A DNA stretch of 5,223 nucleotides from Candidatus Zhuqueibacterota bacterium (GTDB taxonomy: Bacteria > Zhuqueibacterota > Zhuqueibacteria > Oceanimicrobiales > Oceanimicrobiaceae): NCBI GenBank assembly GCA_011775825.1, contig JAABYK010000570.1:3230-8452 (forward strand), read 5' to 3'. How positions within the stretch are numbered: the stretch's first letter is position 1; each line of letters starts with the position of its first letter. Below the pieces are notes generated by a model. The model was not told where the DNA came from. It searched no databases and saw only the letters and a list, made by a program, of their open reading frames with translations. Shown piece by piece: positions 1-4,472 of the stretch. The translations under genes and the position numbers were made by a program.

Positions 1-4
1 CGTT

Positions 5-10
5 TATATT
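5..10 (+). promoter_or_regulatory. -10-like box of the first coiled-coil gene
   Basis: TATATT lies 25 nt before the ATG at 36. The second paralog has the same hexamer 24 nt before its ATG, so the element is positionally conserved between the copies. Any -35 box would lie outside the window. The call rests on this conservation and not on the hexamer alone. Confidence 0.4.
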
Positions 11-35
11 GTCATAAGTAAACACTGAAGAGACG

Positions 36-383
36 ATGGCTGAGATAACCATTGACGAAAAGCGCCTCCAAGAGCTAATCGACAGCGCAGTCCAAAAGCA
101 TCTCAAAGAAAGTATGGAGGACATGGAAGAGGTTCGGCGTTCACCAGCAGCGGCTGTCGTTCGCCTTGAGACGCGGTTTGACGCCCTCGAAAAGAACGTG
201 GCAACCAAAGCAGACCTTTCCGAACTGCGCACAGAACTCAGCGAACGCATCGGAACCCTGGAAAAAGGCCTGGGTGAACGCATGGCAAAATTAGAAACGG
301 GTCAAAAGCTGATGTTTACCATATTCTTATCTCTGTTTGGCGCCATCATTGCCATGCTTGTCAAATTGGTTTTTTTCCCCTGA
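36..383 (+). CDS. Small coiled-coil protein with C-terminal membrane anchor, copy 1
   Basis: This is a 115-residue protein of unknown function. Residues 1-35 are charged and helical. Residues 41-89 have a coiled-coil pattern (VVRLETRFDALEKNV, then ATKADLSELRTEL and two 11-residue units). Residues about 91-113 form one hydrophobic membrane segment (LMFTIFLSLFGAIIAMLVKL) ending in FFP. There is no signal peptide, so it is probably a tail-anchored inner-membrane protein with a cytoplasmic coiled coil. The ATKADL-x-ELR stretch followed by a C-terminal helix recalls bacterial DUF1640-like coiled-coil proteins, but that is resemblance only. The start is supported by the purine-rich GAAGAGA 3-4 nt upstream and by an identical 18-nt start context (tgaagagacgatggctga) in the second copy. 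Compared with copy 2 it carries one extra 11-residue repeat (residues 68-78 and 79-89). It could be a structural, toxin-antitoxin-like or phage-derived accessory protein; nothing here decides. Confidence 0.85.
   Translation: MAEITIDEKRLQELIDSAVQKHLKESMEDMEEVRRSPAAAVVRLETRFDALEKNVATKADLSELRTELSERIGTLEKGLGERMAKLETGQKLMFTIFLSLFGAIIAMLVKLVFFP
237..302 (+). repeat. Two tandem 33-bp units encoding 11-residue coiled-coil repeats
   Basis: Units 237-269 and 270-302 encode LSERIGTLEKG and LGERMAKLETG, sharing the pattern L-x-E-R-[IM]-x-x-L-E-x-G. Both contain the 8-bp word GAACGCAT (243-250 and 276-283), exactly 33 bp apart. The paralog at 664 has only one unit, with GAACGCAT at 871-878. Eleven residues is a hendecad, so gain or loss of a unit keeps the coiled-coil phase nearly intact. 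Confidence 0.8.
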
Positions 384-465
384 TTCTCAGATCGCCCGCA
401 GCACTTTTGCATCTTCGCCCCGCATCCATGAACAAGCTTCCCGATTTTACAATGACCTCACCTCC
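384..465 (+). repeat. Conserved 3' non-coding tail of copy 1
   Basis: The 82 nt after the stop codon align without gaps to 979-1060, after the stop of copy 2. By hand count about three quarters of positions match, including TTACAATGAC-C/T-TCACCTC at the far end. It is the downstream part of the duplicated unit. No open frame or strong hairpin explains the conservation. Confidence 0.65.
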
Positions 466-524
466 TAAACTAAAGGTCTCCGCAAAGCACGTAATAACGA
501 GCCGCGTTACTTCCCTCAGCCTTT

Positions 525-547
525 CGGAGCACCAAAAGATTGCTCCG
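525..547 (+). terminator. Hairpin between the two coiled-coil genes; possible terminator
   Basis: CGGAGCA (525-531) and TGCTCCG (541-547) form a perfect 7-bp stem with a 9-nt loop. It sits in the gap after the first gene and before the promoter of the second, where a terminator would be expected. It lacks a following U-tract, so intrinsic termination is uncertain. It could instead be a 3' stability element or chance. The surrounding stretch 466-610 shows no gene. Confidence 0.35.
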
Positions 548-610
548 GCGGGTTGCTGAATAAGGCCACTTAATTTAATTACCGATTAGGAAAAAATTCT
601 AAGAATTAAG

Positions 611-639
611 TTGATAATAAAACTCAAACAGGCTATATT
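611..639 (+). promoter_or_regulatory. Sigma-70-like promoter of the second coiled-coil gene
   Basis: TTGATA (611-616) and TATATT (634-639) are separated by 17 nt and each matches the consensus hexamer at five of six positions. They lie in a markedly AT-rich stretch (about 567-640). Transcription would start near 646 and give a short leader before the ATG at 664. The -10 box is also found at the equivalent place before copy 1. Confidence 0.6.
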
Positions 640-663
640 ATTCTAGCTCAATATGAAGAGACG

Positions 664-978
664 ATGGCTGACATAACGATTGACGAAAAGCGCCTCGAAG
701 AATTAATCGACAACGCAGTCCAAAAACGTCTCAAGCAAACTATGGAGGACATGGAAGAGGTACGGCGTTCTCCTGCAGCGGCTGTCGTTCGCCTTGAGAC
801 GCGCTTTGATTCTCTCGAAAAGAACGTGGCAACCAAAGGAGACCTTGCCGAACTACGCACACAACTAATTGAACGCATCGCAAAATTAGAAACGGGCCAA
901 AAGCTGATGTTTACCATATTCTTATCTCTGTTTGGCGCTATCATTGCTATGCTTGTCAAGTTGGTTTTTTTCCCCTGA
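664..978 (+). CDS. Small coiled-coil protein with C-terminal membrane anchor, copy 2
   Basis: This 104-residue paralog of the protein at 36-383 has unknown function. The layout is the same: a charged N-terminal helix, a coiled coil at about 41-78, and a single membrane helix at about 80-102 ending in FFP. By hand alignment there are 11 substitutions over 104 residues, mostly conservative (E/D, S/T, E/Q), and one 11-residue gap. The final 32 residues are identical to copy 1, and the DNA there differs at only a few synonymous sites. Purine-rich GAAGAGA precedes the ATG, as in copy 1. It has its own promoter, so the copies are probably separately transcribed. Near-identical anchors with diverged N-termini suggest recent duplication, possibly with gene conversion or selection on the membrane part. 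The two proteins could form hetero-oligomers through the shared coiled coil; this is inference. Confidence 0.85.
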   Translation: MADITIDEKRLEELIDNAVQKRLKQTMEDMEEVRRSPAAAVVRLETRFDSLEKNVATKGDLAELRTQLIERIAKLETGQKLMFTIFLSLFGAIIAMLVKLVFFP

Positions 979-1060
979 TTCTCACATCGTCTCCAGCACC
1001 TCTGCATTTGCATCCTCCATCGATTAACAAGTTTCTCGAACTTACAATGACTTCACCTCT
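979..1060 (+). repeat. Conserved 3' non-coding tail of copy 2
   Basis: This is the counterpart of 384-465, aligned gap-free at the same distance from the stop codon. Similarity fades after about 1060, which marks the right edge of the duplicated unit. The unit therefore runs from about 26 to 465 in copy 1 and about 654 to 1060 in copy 2. Confidence 0.65.
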
Positions 1061-1285
1061 TCAAGGCCTCCCGAAATTACAGAGGACCGACTGGCGTTGT
1101 CTCCAGTATGATTTTTCTCCGTTGCCGGGATCACAAACATCCATGCTCGCATCCGCATGTTCAGAACCGACTTTTCTTTTGTTTGGTTCGCGCTGCCTTG
1201 ACTTAAAGTCTGATTCATTTGAAACTTGTGTTGTTGGCCTTCGTTTGTATTACGTAATGTTATTTTAGCATTCCTAATCATAACG
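1061..1285. other. Intergenic stretch before the AraC-type regulator; no gene seen
   Basis: Together with the conserved tail this makes a 307-nt gene-free gap. Short frames on both strands have low-complexity translations with no recognisable motif. The stretch becomes AT-rich toward the regulator start and contains the perfect 10-bp palindrome ATTACGTAAT at 1249-1258. TTGACT at 1198-1203 resembles a -35 box, but no convincing -10 lies 16-18 nt downstream. The regulator's promoter is presumably here but cannot be placed. Confidence 0.6.
1249..1258. promoter_or_regulatory. Palindrome ATTACGTAAT upstream of the regulator
   Basis: A perfect 10-bp inverted repeat is centred about 32 nt before the ATG at 1286. 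Its place in the leader or promoter region makes it a candidate operator, possibly autoregulatory. AraC proteins usually bind direct-repeat or asymmetric half-sites, so the assignment is weak. Confidence 0.25.
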
Positions 1286-2107
1286 ATGACACAGAATTCT
1301 TACCAAGAACACACCCAACTCCTGCGCATTCCGGAGTTTGATAATCTGGAATTGTTGAAGGCGAATTACGTCACGCACGCATTTCCGCGCCATTTTCATG
1401 AAACGTACGTCATCGAGGTTGTGGAGCAGGGCGTGGATGAATTCTACTGCGACGGTCAGATGCATACCGCGTCCGTAGGGAGCATTGTGGTGATTAATCC
1501 CTACGAAGTCCACACCGGGCGACCCATGGGCAGCGTTCCACTTCTTTACCGAAGTCTTTACCCTTCGCCGCAGGTTATGTCGGAAATTGCAAGTCAGTTG
1601 GCTGGATCCACCGAGATTCCGTATTTCCCATCGCCTGTCATTCGGGATGAGCCGCTTGCTAAAAAGCTCTTGCAAGTGCATCGCGTCATTGAGAAGGCCG
1701 AAGACAATCCCAGGTTGCAATCTTTGCTATTTTGTGCACTTTCGGAATTAGTGACTCGACATTCGGACAAAGGCTGCTCGTCTAATCATGTTGGCGACGA
1801 GCACGTTGCGATCAAACGAACCAAGGAATACATTTCAGATTACTATTCGGAAAACATCACGCTGGATCGTCTTGCCCAAATATCCGGCTTGAGCCCTTAT
1901 CATTTACTGCGCGCCTTTCGACAGGCTGTCGGCCTCCCTCCTCATGAATATTTAGTCAACGTGCGAATCGAGCATGCGCGAACCCTGTTGACAAAAGGCC
2001 ATTCCATTGCTCAAGCAGCTTACGAAACCGGATTTGCAGACCAGAGTCATCTCACCAGACATTTCAAGAGAAGCCTCGGGGTCACACCGGGGCAGTACAT
2101 TTCATAG
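1286..2107 (+). CDS. AraC-family transcriptional regulator with cupin-type sensor domain
   Basis: This 273-residue protein has the usual AraC-family length. The N-terminal part (about 25-90) fits an AraC-binding cupin: HAFPRHFHETYVI supplies the histidine-rich strand, followed by a G near 65 and NPYEVH at 71-76. A linker covers about 115-170. The C-terminal domain has two helix-turn-helix motifs, about 192-212 (LDRLAQISGLSPYHLLRAFR) and 240-262 (IAQAAYETGFADQSHLTRHF), closing with the family signature F-K-R-S-L-G-V-T-P-G-Q-Y. The ATG at 1286 was chosen because the cupin starts soon after it. A TTG at 1226 in the same frame would add a hydrophobic, non-family extension. No clear ribosome binding site is visible. 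The gene precedes the downstream operon on the same strand with a 110-nt gap and is its likely regulator. The ligand is unknown. It is not a GlxA-type fusion, since its sensor is a cupin and not a DJ-1 domain. Confidence 0.93.
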   Translation: MTQNSYQEHTQLLRIPEFDNLELLKANYVTHAFPRHFHETYVIEVVEQGVDEFYCDGQMHTASVGSIVVINPYEVHTGRPMGSVPLLYRSLYPSPQVMSEIASQLAGSTEIPYFPSPVIRDEPLAKKLLQVHRVIEKAEDNPRLQSLLFCALSELVTRHSDKGCSSNHVGDEHVAIKRTKEYISDYYSENITLDRLAQISGLSPYHLLRAFRQAVGLPPHEYLVNVRIEHARTLLTKGHSIAQAAYETGFADQSHLTRHFKRSLGVTPGQYIS

Positions 2108-2171
2108 AGCAATTTTGTTCAAGACTTTCAGCCATTCCATGCTTATATTTCGGTGATTTGCCACAAGTGCG

Positions 2172-2186
2172 TGTTCATGTCGAACA
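2172..2186. promoter_or_regulatory. Inverted repeat TGTTC-N5-GAACA upstream of the DJ-1-like gene
   Basis: Perfect 5-bp arms (2172-2176 and 2182-2186) lie 32 nt before the ATG at 2218, in the only sizeable gap between the regulator and the operon. It is a candidate operator or a small leader hairpin. TATATT at 2144-2149 could be a -10 box, but no -35 box sits at proper spacing. Confidence 0.3.
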
Positions 2187-2204
2187 TCTTATTCCTGCAG
2201 TCAC

Positions 2205-2209
2205 AGGAG
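2205..2209 (+). promoter_or_regulatory. Ribosome binding site deciding the DJ-1-like gene start
   Basis: AGGAG lies 8 nt before the ATG at 2218. The longer in-frame alternative, TTG at 2158, lacks such a site and would place 20 residues ahead of an otherwise standard signal peptide. Confidence 0.75.
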
Positions 2210-2217
2210 TCCAGCGT

Positions 2218-3054
2218 ATGAAAAAACGGAAAAGAGCTATTTTGATAGATTTTTGTTTTTGTTTGCTAATGGCAACCTCAGCATTCTCAAATTCGTCCCG
2301 CGCACATCCTCAATCACAAGACCCACCGAAAGCAGCCTATGTGTGCCCACCTTGCGGTCACGATTGCCTCAAAACCACATTTGCAAAGCCCGGAGCTTGC
2401 GGTGTCTGCGGCATGAAGCTGGTGGACAAAGCGAGCGTAGCTCAGCAGCAAATGCGACACGCAGCCAAAACCGAAAGGAAGAAAGTGGCCGTCCTCGTGT
2501 TCCCGGGAGTGCAAATCATCGATTTTACCGGTCCGTGGGAAGTCTTCGGACAAGCTGGATTTGAGGTGTTTACAGTGGCACAAGAATCCGGGCCAATCAC
2601 CACGACCTTCGGCATGAGCCTAAATCCTGATTACAATTTCAACAATTGTCCCAAACCGGATTTCATCCTGGTTCCGGGTGGAAATGTCCTGAAGACACAG
2701 AGCGATCCGGAGGTCAAAACTTGGCTACATCAGAATACCGAAGAAGCGAATATGGTGCTATCGGTCTGCAATGGTGCCTTTATTTTGGCCAAGTCCGGCT
2801 TACTGGAAGGTCTGAAAGCCACGACGACCCGCTCTCTCGTTGATGGACTGGCGGCTGCCGCGCCGAACATTGAGGTGGTCCGCGACACTCGTTTCGTTGA
2901 CAACGGTAAAATCATTACTTCCGGCGGTCTATCGGCCGGCATTGACGCCGCCCTGCATCTGGTCTCCAAAGTTTATGGCCGCAAGCGAGCAGAACGGATC
3001 GCCAGAGGACTGGAATACGAATGGCATTCGGATGGCCTGCTGGTTGAGAATTGA
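2218..3054 (+). CDS. Exported DJ-1/PfpI-family protein with N-terminal Cys-rich metal-binding module
   Basis: This is a 278-residue protein. Residues 1-24 look like a Sec signal peptide: basic MKKRKR, a hydrophobic core, and possible cleavage after AFS. Residues 41-68 form a heavy-metal-binding-type module, with C43, C46, C50, C61 and C64 and the ending C-G-M-K-L. Residues about 88-262 are a DJ-1/PfpI domain of the isonitrile-hydratase or GlxA-sensor type: VAVLVFPGVQIIDFTGPWEVF, then the nucleophile elbow SVCNGAFILAKSGLL with C184, then TSGGLSAGIDAALHLV. D102 fits the acidic residue near the active site. Two positions are unusual: Asn185 follows the Cys where Thr is common, and ATTTRS replaces the usual ATTHW. 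Catalysis is therefore uncertain; redox sensing or metal handling is possible. DJ-1-type proteins of this kind are normally cytoplasmic, so export plus a metal module is notable. It leads the operon; the dioxygenase gene starts 19 nt downstream. Confidence 0.9.
   Translation: MKKRKRAILIDFCFCLLMATSAFSNSSRAHPQSQDPPKAAYVCPPCGHDCLKTTFAKPGACGVCGMKLVDKASVAQQQMRHAAKTERKKVAVLVFPGVQIIDFTGPWEVFGQAGFEVFTVAQESGPITTTFGMSLNPDYNFNNCPKPDFILVPGGNVLKTQSDPEVKTWLHQNTEEANMVLSVCNGAFILAKSGLLEGLKATTTRSLVDGLAAAAPNIEVVRDTRFVDNGKIITSGGLSAGIDAALHLVSKVYGRKRAERIARGLEYEWHSDGLLVEN
2338..2421 (+). other. Metal-binding module of the DJ-1-like protein (domain)
   Basis: The pattern is Y-V-C-P-P-C-G-H-D-C, then F-A-K-P-G-A-C-G-V-C-G-M-K-L. 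Two CxxC pairs plus an extra Cys and His are potential soft-metal ligands. The ending C-x-x-C-G-M resembles the heavy-metal-binding domain found with copper ATPases and efflux proteins. It aligns gap-free with the module at 4998-5081; the metal bound cannot be told. Confidence 0.75.
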
Positions 3055-3073
3055 TTCATAATTGGATTCCCTG

Positions 3074-3901
3074 ATGGTGAGATTCACATGCGTTTCCGCG
3101 GTGCAATTGGTCCCCGCGCTCATTCTCGGTATTCTCATGATCAGTTGTGAAAATACTGCAAACGGCCACATTGCCGAGAGGCCTCAACTCTCATCTCAAG
3201 ATGAATTCGCAAAGATTATTAAAAATAAAGGAGTCGAACAGGCGGTTGAGGAATTTGAAAAAACACTGGAGCGACATCCGGATGACATGAAAGCTCTGAA
3301 GATGCTAAAACGTGTGATTTCGGCCTCACTGGTGGGTCGCGAGGAAAGCCTTCGACTGCGAGAGGCTGTGCGGCAATATTCACAAAAGCCCACCACCGCT
3401 CTGACCCCACCCAATGAGCCGGGTGAGCCTCTCGTGCTCACCGGAACTGTACAAGGCACGAATGGCGAACCCATTGAGGATGCGCTAATTTATGTTTTTC
3501 ACACGGACGCCCGAGGATATTACACACATCAAGATTCGGTCACTGGCACAATGGACGAGCTCAATGCTCGTATTTTCGGCTATATGCGAACCAGTCCAGG
3601 AGGTCGGTACGAATTTCGCACCATCCGACCCGGAGGTTACCCTCAGCCGAGACAAGATCTGCCGCCCTCAAGTCCTTTGAGATACATTCCACAGCACATA
3701 CATTTTGAAGTGACGGCTTCGAAGTATCGAGCGCAGCGCTTTCAATTGGTGTTTGAAAACAACCCGCGCATGAACCCCGAATGGCATGAGTGGGCAAAGA
3801 ACCACGATTTCCCACTGGTCAAAGTCACGCGCGATGAAGATGGGATTCAGCGCGCAACCTGCGATATTATCTTGAAGAAAAAGAAAGTGCATGAACATTA
3901 A
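3074..3901 (+). CDS. Predicted lipoprotein with intradiol ring-cleavage dioxygenase domain
   Basis: This is a 275-residue protein. The N-terminus has a hydrophobic stretch (about 7-24) ending in LMISC, a lipobox with C25 as the lipidation site, so the protein is probably anchored facing the periplasm or outside. Residues about 44-104 are helical, and AVEEFEKTLERHPDDMKAL resembles a single TPR unit. Residues about 117-270 form the intradiol dioxygenase beta-sandwich: L-x-G-T-V, G-E-P-I-E-D-A-L-I, then FHTDARGYY, FRTIRPGGYP and PQHIHFEV. The expected non-haem Fe(III) ligands are present: Y150 (or Y149), Y189, H208 and H210. These enzymes cleave catechol-type rings between the hydroxyls. The Arg that usually precedes P-A-H-I-H is Ile205 here, so the substrate may differ from protocatechuate or catechol. 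ATG 3074 was chosen over TTG 3062; the ribosome binding site is weak (GGA at 3064). It is 19 nt after the DJ-1-like gene and 15 nt before the DinB-like gene, so cotranscription is likely. Confidence 0.87.
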   Translation: MVRFTCVSAVQLVPALILGILMISCENTANGHIAERPQLSSQDEFAKIIKNKGVEQAVEEFEKTLERHPDDMKALKMLKRVISASLVGREESLRLREAVRQYSQKPTTALTPPNEPGEPLVLTGTVQGTNGEPIEDALIYVFHTDARGYYTHQDSVTGTMDELNARIFGYMRTSPGGRYEFRTIRPGGYPQPRQDLPPSSPLRYIPQHIHFEVTASKYRAQRFQLVFENNPRMNPEWHEWAKNHDFPLVKVTRDEDGIQRATCDIILKKKKVHEH

Positions 3902-3916
3902 GCAGAGAGAGCCGGA

Positions 3917-4429
3917 ATGAAGCGACCGGATACAACCGAATGTGCTCCTTTTTATCAAAACTACATCAACGAGTTGTCGGAAGGCGACGTTCTTGAGATC
4001 CTCGAGTCACAGCTTGACGAAACCTTGCGGTTGCTTCAAGATGTCGATGAAGAACAGGCAGAATTTCGGTATGCGCCCGGGAAGTGGAGTATCAAAGAGA
4101 TTTTGGGGCATCTCATCGATGCGGAGAGACTCTTTACCTATCGCGCCATGTGCTTTGCCAGAAATGATCTCGGGCCGCTGCCGAATATGGACGAAAACGC
4201 TTACGTGAAATTCGGTAAGTTTGACGAGCGGACGTTGTCCCAACTTCTGGAGGAGTATCGTTATGTTCGACTTGCCAGCATCGCTTTTTTCAGAGGAATC
4301 GATGACGAAGCGCTTGTGCGAAGGGGCACCGCAAATGAGAATCAATTCACGGTGCGCTCGTTTCCGTTCATCATTGCGGGACACGAACGTCATCATCTTA
4401 ATGTGCTCAAAGCACGCTATTTGAAATGA
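3917..4429 (+). CDS. DinB-like (DinB_2/YfiT-type) putative metal-dependent protein
   Basis: This 170-residue protein has the usual length for the family. A four-helix bundle pattern is visible. Helix 1 is about 22-42, followed by the hallmark Y-A-P-G-K-W-S-I-K-E-I-L-G-H-L-I-D-A-E-R around 52-71. The C-terminal A-G-H-E-R-H-H-L-N-V-L-K-x-R-Y runs from 155 to 168. H65, H156 and H160 match the three-histidine metal site of DinB/YfiT proteins. Members include thiol (bacillithiol, mycothiol) transferases and many uncharacterised proteins; despite the name they are not the DNA polymerase IV dinB. A weak AGAGAG lies 7 nt before the ATG. The gene follows the dioxygenase by 15 nt. The product appears cytoplasmic, unlike its neighbours, as it lacks any export signal. 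A role in thiol-dependent detoxification of a dioxygenase or metal product is possible but only inferred. Confidence 0.9.
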   Translation: MKRPDTTECAPFYQNYINELSEGDVLEILESQLDETLRLLQDVDEEQAEFRYAPGKWSIKEILGHLIDAERLFTYRAMCFARNDLGPLPNMDENAYVKFGKFDERTLSQLLEEYRYVRLASIAFFRGIDDEALVRRGTANENQFTVRSFPFIIAGHERHHLNVLKARYLK

Positions 4430-4462
4430 CTGAAATTAGGTTTCGACCTTGAATGAATAAGT

Positions 4463-4467
4463 GAGGA
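4463..4467 (+). promoter_or_regulatory. Ribosome binding site of the PQQ-like propeller gene
   Basis: GAGGA ends 5 nt before the ATG at 4473 and is the clearest Shine-Dalgarno in the operon after the one at 2205. The gap of 43 nt after the DinB-like gene shows no terminator with a U-tract, so readthrough from upstream is plausible. Confidence 0.65.
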
Positions 4468-4472
4468 AAACA

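Noticed and set aside
372..380. T-rich run near the end of the first coiled-coil gene as a terminator
   Set aside because: It is coding sequence for FFP, repeated identically in copy 2, and no stem precedes it.
648..1013. Long minus-strand frame over the second coiled-coil gene
   Set aside because: It is antisense to a gene with clear paralog-level protein conservation. Its translation is Ser/Arg-rich with no motif, and no ribosome binding site is evident.
1008..1268. Plus-strand frame in the gap before the regulator
   Set aside because: It needs a non-ATG start, overlaps the conserved non-coding tail, has no recognisable motif, and has no counterpart after copy 1.
1286..3054. Split GlxA-type regulator (DJ-1 domain plus AraC domain in separate genes)
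   Set aside because: The AraC-type protein already has a complete cupin sensor domain, and the DJ-1 protein has a signal peptide and lies downstream, so the pair is not a broken fusion.
4438..4449. AGGT-TTCG-ACCT mini hairpin between the DinB-like and propeller genes
   Set aside because: The stem is only 4 bp with no U-tract; it is too weak to call a terminator.
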